64,000 nucleotides of DNA from an uncultured Pelagibacteraceae bacterium (GTDB taxonomy: Bacteria > Pseudomonadota > Alphaproteobacteria > Pelagibacterales > Pelagibacteraceae). The position numbers and the translations under genes are program-made. The DNA lies in assembly GCA_902535155.1 (NCBI GenBank), contig CACASB010000001.1:1-64000 (forward strand). The letters run 5' to 3'. The notes beneath the pieces are model-generated. The model was given only the letters and a program-made list of their open reading frames with translations, ran no database searches and was not told the DNA's origin. This document shows, piece after piece, positions 27,499-39,472 of this stretch; within the stretch, counting starts at the first letter, position 1, and each line of letters opens with the position of its first letter.

Positions 27499-28074
27499 AT
27501 GAAGACATCTAAATATTTAATTTTTTTGGTGAGTTTAGCAATTCTTGTAGGCCTAAACTCATGTGGTCTTTACAAAAGATCAGACGTTAAAGAAAATCCT
27601 GTAAACGTGGAAGATAGAGTTAGAAAGAATATTCAAGAGGGCAGAGGTGTTAGATTTGGTAAGGGGGCAACTAGAGGTGGGGATTTTGATTTTGCATCAT
27701 CTAACCCTTTATGGAGAGCCTCAATTGATATATTTGATTTTGTTCCACTTACAAACGCTAGTTACTCTGGTGGTATATTAATAACAGATTGGTTTTCAGC
27801 AGAAAATAAAGATTCTGACAAAACAAGGGACTTAAAAATTACAGTAAAATTCTTAACAAATGAAATAAGAGCTGATGCGGTGGATGTAACTGTGTTTGAA
27901 AAAGTTTGTGAATTAAATAAATGTAAAACAAACAAGGTTCAGTCAAAATTGGAAAATGAAATAAAACTTGCCATTTTAAAAAAAGCTACACTTATGGAAA
28001 AAGAAGGTTTCACAAAATATTATGAGACAATTGGAAAGAACAAAGGCAAAATTCTAGAGATGAAGAGAAAATAA
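27499..28074 (+). CDS. DUF3576-like lipoprotein
   Basis: Lipobox LNSCGLYKRSD; PLWRASIDIFDFVPLTNASYSGGILITDWF. Confidence 0.85.
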   Translation: MKTSKYLIFLVSLAILVGLNSCGLYKRSDVKENPVNVEDRVRKNIQEGRGVRFGKGATRGGDFDFASSNPLWRASIDIFDFVPLTNASYSGGILITDWFSAENKDSDKTRDLKITVKFLTNEIRADAVDVTVFEKVCELNKCKTNKVQSKLENEIKLAILKKATLMEKEGFTKYYETIGKNKGKILEMKRK

Positions 28075-28095
28075 TTATACATAATTAATAATTTT

Positions 28096-30639
28096 GTGGA
28101 AAGATATAATTTTAAATTAGTCGAAGAAAATTGGCAAAATTATTGGCAAAAAAATAAAAGTTTCAAAACTGAAATAAACAAAAATAAAAAGAAATTTTAC
28201 TGTCTAGAAATGTTTCCATATCCATCTGGTAAAATTCATATGGGGCATGTAAGAAATTATACTATTGGTGACGTACTAGCTAGATATAAAACATTACAAA
28301 ATTACAATGTTCTACACCCAATGGGATGGGATTCCTTTGGTATGCCAGCAGAAAATGCAGCTAAAGAAAACGATTTAGACCCTAAAGATTGGACGGAGAA
28401 AAATATCTTAATAATGAAAACACAACTTAAAAAATTGGGTCTTTCGATCGATTGGGATAGGGAAATCTCTACTTGCTCTCCTGAATATTACAAACACCAG
28501 CAAATGTTTTTCTTAGAACTTTTTGATAAAGGTCTTATTTACAAAAAAGAAAATTATGTAAATTGGGATCCTGTGGACCAAACCGTATTAGCAAACGAAC
28601 AGGTGATTGATGGTAGAGGATGGAGATCTGGTGCAATTGTTGAAAGAAAAAAGTTAAGTCAGTGGTTTTTCAAAATTTCAAAATTCTCAGATGAGCTTTT
28701 AAAAGGACTGGATAATTTGAATAATTGGCCCAACAAAGTGAAAATCATGCAAAAAAACTGGATTGGGAAATCTTATGGTTGTGAAATTGACTTTAAAATT
28801 GAGGGAAATTCTTCGGTTGAAAAAATAAAATGTTTCACTACTAGGCCTGACACGTTATTTGGGTTTTCTTTCTTAGCTTTATCAGCCGACCATCCATTAT
28901 CAAAATTTTATGAAAACGATGTCTCTTTTCAAAAATTCAAACAACAATGTTCTAAAACAGGAACTACAGAGGAGTCTATTGCTCAAGCTGAAAAAATAGG
29001 ATTTAAAACAAATATGATTGCGGTTAATCCTTTTGATAAAAATATGAAAGTGCCCGTTTATTTTGCTAATTTCGTTTTAATGGATTATGGTTTCGGTGCT
29101 GTTTTTGGGTGTCCCGCTCATGATCAAAGAGACTTTGATTTTGCAAAAAAATATAATTTACCCATCAAAACTGTAGTAAAACCCAATGATTTTAAGGGTG
29201 ATTATAACGTTGATGATGAAGCTTTTGTTGGTGACGGGGTATTAATAAACTCTTCATTTTTAAATGGTTTAAAAACTCCGAAAGAAGCAATCTCTAAAGC
29301 AATTGAAGAAATTGAGCAAAGAAATGCAGGAAAAAAGAAAGTTACTTTTAGACTTAAAGACTGGGGAATTTCTAGACAAAGATATTGGGGCTGCCCCATA
29401 CCTATAGCTTACGACGAAAAGGGAAACTTTGTTACTGTACCAAAAGAACAGCTACCGATAAAATTACCTGAAAATATAGTTCTTAAAACAAAAGGAAATC
29501 CCTTAGATCACCAGGTGGAGTGGAGAAAAATCTCTATAAATGGAAAAAGTTATAAATTGGAAACTGATACACTCGATACATTTGTAGACTCATCTTGGTA
29601 TTATCTTCGTTTTTGTTCTCCAAAAAATAAAATTTATGGATATGATTTTAATGACATTAAATATTGGATGCCTGTAGATCAATATATTGGTGGTGTAGAA
29701 CATGCGATATTACACTTGTTATACTCAAGGTTTTTCATGTTAGCCTTAAGTCATGACAATAAAAAATTCATTGATAAAGAACCATTTGAAGGCTTATTTA
29801 CTCAAGGCATGGTATGTCATGAAACTTATAAAGATAAAAAAAATAATTGGCTAAGTCCTGATGAAGTATACTCGGAAGATGGTAAAAATTTTTTTAAAAT
29901 TGAAGATCAAAAAGAGAAAGTAATTGTTGGGTCATCTGAGTCTATGTCAAAATCAAAAAAGAATGTAATTGACCCCGAAAAAATTATTGAAAATTATGGT
30001 GCCGACGCAGTAAGACTATTTATTTTATCGGATAGTCCACCTGAAAAAGATATACAATGGTCTGAGCAAGGTATGGTTGCGTCTTACAAATTTATTCAAA
30101 AGTTCTGGTTACTTCACAAGAAAGTTGTTGAAAAAATCAAATCAAACAATAAAGGTTCTAATATTGAAGGCTTGAATGTATATACTAATAAATTAATCCA
30201 AAAGTTTTCAAATAACCTGGAAAAGTTTAATTATAATGTAATTATAGCAAACATTTATGAAACGTATAATTTTTTAATAAAAGAAATCGAAAAAGATTAT
30301 AAATCTGATATTCTTAGGGAAAATTATATCAAAATTTTAACCTTAATAACGCCAGTTATACCTCATATAGCATCGGAGGCTTTTAAAGAATTAAACCATG
30401 AGGATGGCCTTCAATGGCCTAAAGCTGATGATAGGTTCTTGGATGATAAATTTGTGAATATTGTGGTTCAAATAAATGGTAAGAAAAAATCCCTTGTCAA
30501 AGTTGAAAAGGATTTAGAAGATGATGAAGTTATTAACACAGTTAAAAAAAATGAAAAAATTTCAAATTTTTTAAGTGATAAAATCTTATTAAGGCATATT
30601 ATCATTAAAAATAGATTGGTTAATTTCATAGTTAAATGA
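28096..30639 (+). CDS. leuS: Leucyl-tRNA synthetase (GTG start)
   Basis: [30 protein letters not shown]. Confidence 0.99.
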   Translation: MERYNFKLVEENWQNYWQKNKSFKTEINKNKKKFYCLEMFPYPSGKIHMGHVRNYTIGDVLARYKTLQNYNVLHPMGWDSFGMPAENAAKENDLDPKDWTEKNILIMKTQLKKLGLSIDWDREISTCSPEYYKHQQMFFLELFDKGLIYKKENYVNWDPVDQTVLANEQVIDGRGWRSGAIVERKKLSQWFFKISKFSDELLKGLDNLNNWPNKVKIMQKNWIGKSYGCEIDFKIEGNSSVEKIKCFTTRPDTLFGFSFLALSADHPLSKFYENDVSFQKFKQQCSKTGTTEESIAQAEKIGFKTNMIAVNPFDKNMKVPVYFANFVLMDYGFGAVFGCPAHDQRDFDFAKKYNLPIKTVVKPNDFKGDYNVDDEAFVGDGVLINSSFLNGLKTPKEAISKAIEEIEQRNAGKKKVTFRLKDWGISRQRYWGCPIPIAYDEKGNFVTVPKEQLPIKLPENIVLKTKGNPLDHQVEWRKISINGKSYKLETDTLDTFVDSSWYYLRFCSPKNKIYGYDFNDIKYWMPVDQYIGGVEHAILHLLYSRFFMLALSHDNKKFIDKEPFEGLFTQGMVCHETYKDKKNNWLSPDEVYSEDGKNFFKIEDQKEKVIVGSSESMSKSKKNVIDPEKIIENYGADAVRLFILSDSPPEKDIQWSEQGMVASYKFIQKFWLLHKKVVEKIKSNNKGSNIEGLNVYTNKLIQKFSNNLEKFNYNVIIANIYETYNFLIKEIEKDYKSDILRENYIKILTLITPVIPHIASEAFKELNHEDGLQWPKADDRFLDDKFVNIVVQINGKKKSLVKVEKDLEDDEVINTVKKNEKISNFLSDKILLRHIIIKNRLVNFIVK

Positions 30640-31091
30640 AAAATATTTTTTTTATAATAATTTTTCTGTTCTTAAATAGTTGTGGATTTACACCTATATA
30701 TTCATCAAAGGATAGCAATTATAAAATTATGAGTTTTCAAAAAAATATTAACAATAATCTTACAAATTATATTCAAGATAGTGTCACAATGCTTTCTAAT
30801 GACAATGCTAAAAATGTTTTAAAAATAGATCTTAATTTTAGTGAAAATATTACTGTTATTCTAAAGGATTCGAAAGGTGATCCAAAAAAAAACAGGCTAA
30901 CTATCAATGTAGATTTAGAGATTTTTGATATAAATGATAATTTAACCTTATCTGAAAAGTTTTTCGAAAGCTTTGAGTACAATATCGATGATAATAAATT
31001 TACTTTAAAACAGTACGAAAAAAATATAAGACAAAATTTAGTAGAAGAAATAACCCAGCAAATAAACACTTTTTTAGCGCAAACAATATGA
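30636..31091 (+). CDS. lptE: LPS-assembly lipoprotein LptE
   Basis: [10 protein letters not shown] lipobox; leuS-lptE-holA order. Confidence 0.88.
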   Translation: MKNIFFIIIFLFLNSCGFTPIYSSKDSNYKIMSFQKNINNNLTNYIQDSVTMLSNDNAKNVLKIDLNFSENITVILKDSKGDPKKNRLTINVDLEIFDINDNLTLSEKFFESFEYNIDDNKFTLKQYEKNIRQNLVEEITQQINTFLAQTI

Positions 31092-32098
31092 TTTTGAAAT
31101 CCTATGAAATAAATAAAAAAGATATTTCAAGTTTCAATCTTATTTTAGTTTATGGAGAAAATACTGGATTAAAAAAAGAGATTATAAACATAATAAAAAA
31201 AAAATTTTCCGGAAAAGAAATTAAGTATGACGAAATAGATGTTTTAAAAAATAAATTACAATTCTTTAATGAATTTAAAAATAGATCATTATTTGATGAA
31301 CAAAAAATTTACATTATAGACAAATGTTCAGATAAAATATCAGAGATTATTTTTAATTTACATGAGGACGAGATCGATGACCCAATTATAATAAGTTGTG
31401 GAGTTCTTGAAAAAAAATCTAAACTTAGGAATTTAATTGAAAAATCTAAAAAATCTATAATTATACCTACATATAAAGATAACTCTGAGTCTTTGATTAA
31501 TATTGCAAAAAAAATTTTTGATGAAAAAAAAATTAGTGTGTCCTATGAAACGTTAAATCTGCTTGCTAACAGATGTAATGGAGATAGAGGGCATCTTATG
31601 TATGAGCTAGACAAAATTTCAAATTATTCATCCGATAAAAAGGTTATATCTTTAAAAGAAATATCTACACTTACTAATTTATCTCAGAATTATAGCGCAG
31701 CTGAACTTGCGGATGCATCATTAAGTAAAAATATAAAAAGGACTAGGGAAATTCTTAATGAAAATAATTATTCACAGGAAGATACTTTTTTTATTTTAAG
31801 AGTTTTTCTTCAAAAAGCAAAAAAAATACTAAATCTTTTAGAAAATATGAAGAATGAAAAAGATATAGAAAAAGTAGTAGCTGTGCATAAACCACCAATA
31901 TTTTGGAAAGATAAACCTATGGTAATAAAACAACTCAAATTATGGTCTTTTTTAACTATAAGAGATCTAATTTATAACTTGAATGATTTAGAAATTGAAA
32001 TAAAAAAAAATAATAATCTAAATTTAGTTTTATTAAAAAACTTTATTTACGAGATATTAGAAAAAGATACTAATAATTCTTCTTTATCGTCTCAATAA
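31088..32098 (+). CDS. holA: DNA polymerase III subunit delta
   Basis: LILVYGENTGLKKE, RCNGDRGHLMYELDKI. Confidence 0.92.
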   Translation: MILKSYEINKKDISSFNLILVYGENTGLKKEIINIIKKKFSGKEIKYDEIDVLKNKLQFFNEFKNRSLFDEQKIYIIDKCSDKISEIIFNLHEDEIDDPIIISCGVLEKKSKLRNLIEKSKKSIIIPTYKDNSESLINIAKKIFDEKKISVSYETLNLLANRCNGDRGHLMYELDKISNYSSDKKVISLKEISTLTNLSQNYSAAELADASLSKNIKRTREILNENNYSQEDTFFILRVFLQKAKKILNLLENMKNEKDIEKVVAVHKPPIFWKDKPMVIKQLKLWSFLTIRDLIYNLNDLEIEIKKNNNLNLVLLKNFIYEILEKDTNNSSLSSQ

Positions 32099-32912
32099 TT
32101 CTATTAAGTTGATCTAACTCTTTATAATTAAAAATTATAGATCCTTTATTATTTTTTTTGTTTTTTATCTCAACACTCATACCAATTTTTTCCATGAGAT
32201 TATGCTCTAATATTCTAATATTTGGATCTTTGTGACTTGCTAATTTTTTACTAGGTGTTTTATATGCCCTAACTAGATTTTCCGTTTGTCTAACAGATAA
32301 TTTTTTTGATAAAATTTTTTTTGTAATTGATAAACAATTTTCTAGGCCAACTAAAATTTTAGCATGTCCTGGAGATATTTTGCTTTCTTTTATCAATTCA
32401 AGCACTTCATTGGGCAAGCTTAGTAACCTTAATGAGTTAGTTATATGACTTCGACTCTTTCCGATAAACTTAGCGACTTGCTCTTGATCATAAGAGAATT
32501 CATCTATTAATTTTTTGTAACCCTCTGCCTCCTCAATAGCATTTAAGTCGTGTCTTTGTACGTTTTCAACTATTCCGAATTCTAGTGCTTTTTTATCGTC
32601 TGCTTCTATCACTACAATTGGGACTTCGTGTAAACCTGCATTTTGGGCAGCAAGCCACCTTCTTTCGCCAGCAATTATTTCGTATTTGCTATCTCCGTTT
32701 GAATTCCTAACAATTATTGGCTGAATAATTCCTCTTGATTTTATAGACTCTGTTAATTCATTTAAACTTTCTTCATCAAATTTTTTTCTCGGTTGATATT
32801 TATTTCTTGTGAGATCACTTATATTAGCTTTAGTACTTGATGTTACTTTTCCCTCACCAATTAAAGACGATAAACCTCTACCAAGTCCCTTTTTACTTTT
32901 AAAGCTTATCAT
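32070..32912 (-). CDS. parB: Chromosome partitioning protein ParB
   Basis: KKGLGRGLSSLIGE, NKYQPRKKFD, EIIAGERRWLAAQ. Confidence 0.97.
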   Translation of the reverse strand: MISFKSKKGLGRGLSSLIGEGKVTSSTKANISDLTRNKYQPRKKFDEESLNELTESIKSRGIIQPIIVRNSNGDSKYEIIAGERRWLAAQNAGLHEVPIVVIEADDKKALEFGIVENVQRHDLNAIEEAEGYKKLIDEFSYDQEQVAKFIGKSRSHITNSLRLLSLPNEVLELIKESKISPGHAKILVGLENCLSITKKILSKKLSVRQTENLVRAYKTPSKKLASHKDPNIRILEHNLMEKIGMSVEIKNKKNNKGSIIFNYKELDQLNRIIETIKKNY

Positions 32913-33709
32913 GCAGCAGTTTCTAAACTTTCTTCTTGAGCTAAAAATTCTTCTGTAAAACTAATATATGACTTGCTACCTGGGCATGATTTGTCATAAA
33001 ATATAACTGGCATACCGTGCGATGGAGCTTCCGATAATCTTACATTTCTTGGTACAACATTTTTGTAAACTTTTTCTTTAAAATAATTTCTTGCCTCAGT
33101 TTCAACCTCGTTAGAGAGGTTGTTTCTCTTATCGTACATGGTTAAAAGAATACCTCTAATTATTAGTTCGGGATTTAATCCTACTTTAATCCTCTCAATA
33201 GTTTTAATAAGTTGAGTAATACCCTCTAGGGCAAAAAATTCTGCCTGAAGAGGTACTAGGAGAGAGTGAGAGGATACTAATGCCATAACAGTCAACAAGC
33301 TAAGGGATGGAGGGCAATCAATAAGCACATAATCGTATAGTCCTCCAGAATCGTTTAAATATGCGGTCAATTTCTCCTTTAAGATATAAGCTCTACGACC
33401 ATCATCAGCTGTTTCTACTTCCAATCCAGATAGATCTACATTTGAGGTGATAATATCAAGATTAGAAAACTTTGTTTTTAAAATTGCTTCATCAATTTTT
33501 TTTGCTCCACTCAAAACTTGATAAATTGAATTAGAAGATTGATCAATATTTGATAATCCTAAACCTGTTGTAGCATTTCCTTGTGGATCTAAATCTATCA
33601 CTAAAATTTTCTTGTTATTTAAAGAAAGTCCTGCCGCTAAATTTATCACTGTTGTAGTTTTGCCTACTCCCCCCTTTTGATTTATTATTGATATAATTTT
33701 TTCTTTCAT
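32909..33709 (-). CDS. parA: Chromosome partitioning ATPase ParA
   Basis: NQKGGVGKTTTVINLA, DLDPQGNATTGLG. Confidence 0.98.
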   Translation of the reverse strand: MKEKIISIINQKGGVGKTTTVINLAAGLSLNNKKILVIDLDPQGNATTGLGLSNIDQSSNSIYQVLSGAKKIDEAILKTKFSNLDIITSNVDLSGLEVETADDGRRAYILKEKLTAYLNDSGGLYDYVLIDCPPSLSLLTVMALVSSHSLLVPLQAEFFALEGITQLIKTIERIKVGLNPELIIRGILLTMYDKRNNLSNEVETEARNYFKEKVYKNVVPRNVRLSEAPSHGMPVIFYDKSCPGSKSYISFTEEFLAQEESLETAA

Positions 33710-34341
33710 ATTTTTCTTAAATTATTTATTTTTACGATCACAGAATTCACATCTGTTAAACTTTTTATAATTTGATAATCAAACTTCCAGGATTTTAAGC
33801 ATTCATTAATTACAACTCTTCCACTTTTACCTAAGAAAAATATTAACCTGTTATATTGAACAAATTTTTTGTCTATTAATTCTAATATTGTTTGAAGTGG
33901 TTTGAATGCTCTAGCTATAATTATGTCTGCTTTCAATTTCCTCTCCTCAAAAATGTTTTTTTGTTTTACTTCGGCATTCAAATCAAAGTGCTTGATCATC
34001 TTTCTTAAAAAATTGCTTTTCTTCTGACTTTTTTCATAAAGTTCAAACTTTATTGTTGATCCTTTTTTTTTGAAAATAATTGCTAAAACTAAGCCTGGAA
34101 GACCAGATCCTGACCCTAGGTCTACACAAGTTTTAGCGTTTTTATCAATAATATCAATTACTTGCGCTGAATCTATTATATGTCTTTTGATTGAGTCCCT
34201 CTCTGAAGATTTGCTTATTAGGTTCATTATTTTGTTCTCGCTTAATAAAAATGATCTGAATTCTTCTAGGGCGGGAAATGTTTCACGTGAAACGTTTAAT
34301 GTTTCTAATTGAGAATATTTTTTAAGATTTGATTCGATCAA
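33706..34341 (-). CDS. rsmG: 16S rRNA (guanine527-N7)-methyltransferase
   Basis: [18 protein letters not shown]-terminal NVSRETF. Confidence 0.95.
   Translation of the reverse strand: MIESNLKKYSQLETLNVSRETFPALEEFRSFLLSENKIMNLISKSSERDSIKRHIIDSAQVIDIIDKNAKTCVDLGSGSGLPGLVLAIIFKKKGSTIKFELYEKSQKKSNFLRKMIKHFDLNAEVKQKNIFEERKLKADIIIARAFKPLQTILELIDKKFVQYNRLIFFLGKSGRVVINECLKSWKFDYQIIKSLTDVNSVIVKINNLRKI
34279..34294. promoter_or_regulatory. parS centromere-like site
   Basis: TGTTTCACGTGAAACG; 14-bp perfect palindrome GTTTCACGTGAAAC, inside rsmG next to parAB. Confidence 0.92.
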
Positions 34342-36209
34342 GCTATATGAGTAATAGACTTTCTTTTAAGATGTGACAATAGAATAAATACAGCCGCAGG
34401 GGTAATTCCGTCTATTCTTAAGGCTTGACCCATTGTTTTTGGCCTAATTTGCTTAAATTTAGACTTTACTTCATTAGAAAGACCTGAAAAACTATCATAA
34501 TTGATGTCAGATGGTATTTTAAGGCTTTCATCTCTTTTAAAAGCTAAAATATCTGCATTTTGTTTCTTCATGTAGCCTTTATAGTGAGCATTAATTTCAA
34601 TCTGCTCCTCGATTTCACTTGAAAAATCACCAATTTCAGGCCAAATTTTCTTAATTTTGCTCATTTTGACACCTTTTTGTGCTAAAACAGAGTTTGCCGT
34701 TCTATAAACTCCATCTTTTGCTATTTTAACTCCGTGTTTTTCTGCCTCAGATGGGGAAATTTTCAATTCATCCATTTTTTTGCTCAATTTTACTAATTCT
34801 GCTGATTTTTCATAATATAAATTCTTTCTTTCTGATTTAACTAGACCAAATTTGATACCAATCGGGGTAAGTCTTAAGTCAGCATTATCACATCTTAAAG
34901 ATAATCTATATTCGGCTCTTGAGGTAAACATCCTGTAAGGTTCAGCAACACCCTTTGTAACTAAATCATCTATCATAACTCCAATATATGCTTGAGATCT
35001 ATCTAGAATTAGTGGCTCTATTCCCTTAATTGATAGAGCAGCATTTGCTCCTGCTATTAAACCTTGTGCTGCTGCTTCTTCATAACCTGTGGTTCCATTG
35101 ATTTGACCAGCTAAATAAAAGTTTTTTATCTTCTTCGTCTCTAATGTTAAAAAAAGCTCTCTAGGATCAACATAATCATACTCTATTGCGTAACCAGGTC
35201 TTAATATTTTAACATTCTTTAAACCATTGATATTGTTACACATTTCTTGTTGTAATTCTATTGGAAGGGAAGTTGAAATTCCATTAGGGTACACTGTATT
35301 GTCTTCAAGCCCTTCTGGTTCCAAAAATATTTGATGCCTTGTCTTATCCTTGAATTTAGAAATTTTGTCTTCTATTGAGGGACAGTACCTTGGTCCCACC
35401 CCTTTTATACTTCCTGAATACATTGCGCTGCGTTTAATATTTTTAGAAATTAATTCATGCACATTTTGATTGGTGTAAGTTATTCCACAGCTAATTTGTT
35501 TGTTAATAGTTTTTTTTGTTAAGAAGGAAAAAAAAGATATTTCTTCATCTGGATGTTGTTCTTCTAAATTTGAATAATCGATCGTATTACCGTCTAACCT
35601 AGGCGGGGTCCCTGTTTTTAACCTTCCAATTTTGAATTCATATTTTCGTAACTGTTCACTTAAACCAGTAGTAGGCTTTTCATTATATCTACCTGCAGGA
35701 GTTCTTTTACCACCAATATGTATCATTCCATTCAAAAAAGTGCCTGTTGTAAGTATTACCTTGTTAGAATGAATTTCTTTTCCAGAAGAAGTTAATATAC
35801 CATTTATACTATTTTTATTAAATATAAATCCAATTACAGAGTCAGAAAAAATGCTTAGATTACAGTAGTTTACAAGTTTATTTTGCATATATTTTTTATA
35901 TAATGATCTATCACTTTGAGTTCGAGGTCCTCTGACAGCTGGCCCCCTGCTTCTATTTAATAGCTTAAATTGTATACCAGATTTGTCAGCCACATCTCCC
36001 ATAACACCATCTAAAGCATCTATTTCTCTAACTAAATGGCCTTTACCTAAACCACCAATTGCTGGGTTACAAGACATCTCACCAATAGAAGATTTATCAT
36101 TAGTAAAGAGAGCTGTATTTACTCCTAATCTTGCAGAAGCAGCTGCAGCCTCACAGCCCGCATGACCACCACCGATTACTATAACGTCATACTGTTTATT
36201 CTTTTCCAT
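34338..36209 (-). CDS. mnmG: tRNA uridine-5-carboxymethylaminomethyl modification enzyme MnmG
   Basis: [37 protein letters not shown]. Confidence 0.98.
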   Translation of the reverse strand: MEKNKQYDVIVIGGGHAGCEAAAASARLGVNTALFTNDKSSIGEMSCNPAIGGLGKGHLVREIDALDGVMGDVADKSGIQFKLLNRSRGPAVRGPRTQSDRSLYKKYMQNKLVNYCNLSIFSDSVIGFIFNKNSINGILTSSGKEIHSNKVILTTGTFLNGMIHIGGKRTPAGRYNEKPTTGLSEQLRKYEFKIGRLKTGTPPRLDGNTIDYSNLEEQHPDEEISFFSFLTKKTINKQISCGITYTNQNVHELISKNIKRSAMYSGSIKGVGPRYCPSIEDKISKFKDKTRHQIFLEPEGLEDNTVYPNGISTSLPIELQQEMCNNINGLKNVKILRPGYAIEYDYVDPRELFLTLETKKIKNFYLAGQINGTTGYEEAAAQGLIAGANAALSIKGIEPLILDRSQAYIGVMIDDLVTKGVAEPYRMFTSRAEYRLSLRCDNADLRLTPIGIKFGLVKSERKNLYYEKSAELVKLSKKMDELKISPSEAEKHGVKIAKDGVYRTANSVLAQKGVKMSKIKKIWPEIGDFSSEIEEQIEINAHYKGYMKKQNADILAFKRDESLKIPSDINYDSFSGLSNEVKSKFKQIRPKTMGQALRIDGITPAAVFILLSHLKRKSITHIA

Positions 36210-36303
36210 TACTTGAATTTATATTTGAAATCTTTTTTTACAAGACTATCTTTAATTTTATTAATTAATTGAAAAATAAGGTAATTTAATAGGTAATTAG
36301 GGG

Positions 36304-37635
36304 TTATTTGCCTATACAGAAATCATTGAAAATACTAGATAAAATCTCTTCTACATCAACTTTTCCAACGACCTTACCTAAATTCTTTACTGCAAATCTT
36401 AAGTCCTCAGCAGCTTTATCAAAATCTTCGTTTAAATTTTTATTTTTAAAATCTTGTAAAGAAAGAATGCAATTATTTAGATCAAGCCTGTGACGTTCTC
36501 TAGTAATAAAAACATCTGTACTTGTATATAATGATTTTTTTAAAATGTGTTTAATTTCTGATATTACTTTATCAATATTGGTTTCTTTAAGAACAGAAAT
36601 AAGAAAAGGATTATATTTTTTTAATTGCTCAGGAACTTTAAAATCATATAAATCTGTTTTATTAACTAATAAAATTGAGCTTTTATCGAATAAATCATTC
36701 AAAAAACCAAAGAATTCAACATTTTTTGGCTCTATTATTACTATTCTTAGGTCTGCTTCATCTGCTTTTTTAAACGCTAGTTTTATACCTTCTTTCTCTA
36801 TTATATCTTTTGATTCCCTAATACCTGCTGTATCTGAGATAATAACTGGAAATCCATCAAAATTTAAATGAGTTTCTAGAACATCTCTTGTTGTGCCAGC
36901 TATTTCAGAAACAATTGACACTTCCCTTTTTGAAAAATAGTTCATGAGGCTTGACTTCCCTGAATTTGGTGGACCAACTATAGCAATTTTGAAACCTGTT
37001 CTAATCTTTTCACCAACTTTATTATCATCAAGTATTTTTTTAATTTCTATTTCAATATTTTCGACTTCTTTTTTTATATTTTCAGTTATATTTTCAGGAA
37101 TATCTTCTTCGGGAAAATCTATTTTAGCTTCCATAGTTCCTAATATTTTAATTATTTTTTCTCTAATATTTTCAAATTTTAAGAAACTTTTTCCTTTTAT
37201 AATACTTTGAGCTTGATCAATCTGAATTTGTGTTTCTGCAGCTATTAAATCTCCTATTGCTTCTGCTTTTAATAAGTTTATTTTACCGTTAACGAAGGCT
37301 ATCTTAGTAAACTCTCCTGCTTCTGCCATTCTACATTTTTTTGTACTCAAAAGGTTGTTTTGTATTTCTGTAATTACACCTCTGCTTCCATGAACATGAA
37401 GTTCTGCCATATCCTCGCCTGTGTAGCTATTTGGAGCAGGAAACCATAAAATTATACCCTCGTCTATTAAGCTAGAATTGTTGATATTGTTTATTTTTAG
37501 GAGCTTTGCTTTTCTAGGAGGTGGTAAATTTTTATTTGTAATTGATTTAATAATATTACCTGTTTCTGGGCCCGATATTCTAATTACAGCCACCCCTGAT
37601 TGTCCTGGTGCTGAGGATAGTGCAAAAATCGTCAT
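36304..37635 (-). CDS. mnmE: tRNA modification GTPase MnmE
   Basis: IFALSSAPGQSGVAVIRISG, GPPNSGKSSLMN, C-terminal CIGK. Confidence 0.98.
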   Translation of the reverse strand: MTIFALSSAPGQSGVAVIRISGPETGNIIKSITNKNLPPPRKAKLLKINNINNSSLIDEGIILWFPAPNSYTGEDMAELHVHGSRGVITEIQNNLLSTKKCRMAEAGEFTKIAFVNGKINLLKAEAIGDLIAAETQIQIDQAQSIIKGKSFLKFENIREKIIKILGTMEAKIDFPEEDIPENITENIKKEVENIEIEIKKILDDNKVGEKIRTGFKIAIVGPPNSGKSSLMNYFSKREVSIVSEIAGTTRDVLETHLNFDGFPVIISDTAGIRESKDIIEKEGIKLAFKKADEADLRIVIIEPKNVEFFGFLNDLFDKSSILLVNKTDLYDFKVPEQLKKYNPFLISVLKETNIDKVISEIKHILKKSLYTSTDVFITRERHRLDLNNCILSLQDFKNKNLNEDFDKAAEDLRFAVKNLGKVVGKVDVEEILSSIFNDFCIGK

Positions 37636-37701
37636 TAATTTAGTATATAATGTGAATTACTAAAGAACATAAATAATTTTTAGATTTAATGTGAAAAATT
37701 T

Positions 37702-37715
37702 CCAGTTTAAACTGG
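37702..37715. repeat. 14-bp perfect palindrome over the rho stop codon
   Basis: CCAGTTTAAACTGG followed on the minus strand by AAATTTTT. Confidence 0.7.
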
Positions 37716-38978
37716 CTTATTCATAGAATTAAAAAATTCTGTATTAGATTTAGTAGCTTTTAATTTGGAGTTTATGAACTCAATTGCATCCATAGACCCC
37801 ATTGGAGCAATAATTCTTCTTAACACATTCATCTTTTGAAGATCATTTTTGTCAAATAATAATTCTTCTCTTCTTGTTCCAGATTTAGTTATATCTATTG
37901 CTGGATAAATTCTTTTTTCTGAAATCTTTCTATCGAGTATTGTTTCACTATTTCCTGTTCCTTTAAATTCTTCAAAAATTACCTCGTCCATTCTACTACC
38001 GGTATCAATCAATGCTGTAGCTATTATCGTTAGTGACCCTCCCTCTTCAATGTTTCTTGCAGCACCAAAAAATCTTTTTGGTCTTTGAAGAGCGTTAGCG
38101 TCAACACCTCCTGTTAAAACTTTACCTGAGCTTGGCACGACTGCATTATAAGCTCTACCTAAACGAGTTATTGAGTCTAATAATATAATTACATCTTTTT
38201 TATGCTCTGTTAGTCTTTTGGCTTTCTCAATCACCATTTCTGCTACAGCAACGTGTCTTTGAGCTGGTTCATCAAATGTGGAGCTAATGACCTCTCCTTT
38301 AACCGTTCTTTGCATGTCTGTAACCTCCTCTGGTCTTTCGTCGATCAATAGCACCATCAATGAGCACTCAGGGTGGTTAGCTGTTATAGAGTTTGCAATG
38401 CTTTGGAGTATCATAGTTTTGCCAGCCTTCGGCGGGGAGATAATTAATGATCTTTGACCTTTTCCAATTGGGCTAACTAAATCAATTAATCTTGATGTTA
38501 AATCAGGTTTTTTTTCGGTTTTGTTACTTTCTATCTCCATAACTAATTGTTTATTGGGATACAGAGGTGTTAGGTTATCAAATGCTATTTTATGTCTAGA
38601 TTTTACAGGATCTTCATTGTTAATTTTGCTTACTTGTAACAAAGCAAAATATCTCTCACCTTCTTTAGGGGCTCTTACAGGGCCTTCAACAGTATCACCA
38701 GTTCTAAGACCAAATTTTCTTATTTGATTAGGGCTTACATAAATATCATCTGCACCAGGTAGATAATTTGATTCTAATGCTCTTAGAAAACCAAAGCCAT
38801 CTTGTAATAATTGCAAAACTCCCATACCAGTTATTTCCTCACCTTTTTCAGCAAGCTTTTTAAGTATCGCAAATAAGATTTCTTGTTTTCTTAAAGTGCT
38901 AGCATTCTCAATACCAAGTTCTTCTGCATGAGTGATAAGCTGTGCGGGAGAGTTTATTTTAAGTTCTTCGATTTTCAT
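37707..38978 (-). CDS. rho: Transcription termination factor Rho
   Basis: [49 protein letters not shown]. Confidence 0.99.
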   Translation of the reverse strand: MKIEELKINSPAQLITHAEELGIENASTLRKQEILFAILKKLAEKGEEITGMGVLQLLQDGFGFLRALESNYLPGADDIYVSPNQIRKFGLRTGDTVEGPVRAPKEGERYFALLQVSKINNEDPVKSRHKIAFDNLTPLYPNKQLVMEIESNKTEKKPDLTSRLIDLVSPIGKGQRSLIISPPKAGKTMILQSIANSITANHPECSLMVLLIDERPEEVTDMQRTVKGEVISSTFDEPAQRHVAVAEMVIEKAKRLTEHKKDVIILLDSITRLGRAYNAVVPSSGKVLTGGVDANALQRPKRFFGAARNIEEGGSLTIIATALIDTGSRMDEVIFEEFKGTGNSETILDRKISEKRIYPAIDITKSGTRREELLFDKNDLQKMNVLRRIIAPMGSMDAIEFINSKLKATKSNTEFFNSMNKPV

Positions 38979-39037
38979 GTTAGGGGAAATTTTATAAAGG
39001 TGAAGATAATATAAACATTATTAGATACTTTTCAACC

Positions 39038-39472
39038 CTACATAGGCTTTAAAATGGCTAAAAAAACTATCAATATTAATAAAACCGTGGGGATTTCGTT
39101 AATTATTCTAAAAAATTTAGGAGTGTTGTTATTAATGTTCTCATTGAAAGCCCTTAAACAATGTCCAAGATAAAAATGGTAACCTGTTAGAGTAATTACA
39201 GCGACTATTTTTATTAAAAACCATTTAGCTTGTAGTAATTCTATGCCTTGAAAATGAATTATGGATACACCAAAAATCCAAGATAACAACATTGCCGGAT
39301 ACATAATATAAAAGTAAAGGCGTTTTTCCATAATTTTAAAAACACTAGATATGTCATTATTTAATTTATTTTCTGAGTGATACACAAAAATCCTTGGTAA
39401 ATATAAAAGACCTGCCATCCAAGAAATAACCGCTATTAAATGTAAAGATTTTAAAACTAAATAAAGATTCAT
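39038..39472 (-). CDS. hemJ: Protoporphyrinogen oxidase HemJ-like
   Basis: SLHLIAVISWMAGLLYLPRIFVYH; next to hemH/hemE. Confidence 0.92.
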   Translation of the reverse strand: MNLYLVLKSLHLIAVISWMAGLLYLPRIFVYHSENKLNNDISSVFKIMEKRLYFYIMYPAMLLSWIFGVSIIHFQGIELLQAKWFLIKIVAVITLTGYHFYLGHCLRAFNENINNNTPKFFRIINEIPTVLLILIVFLAILKPM

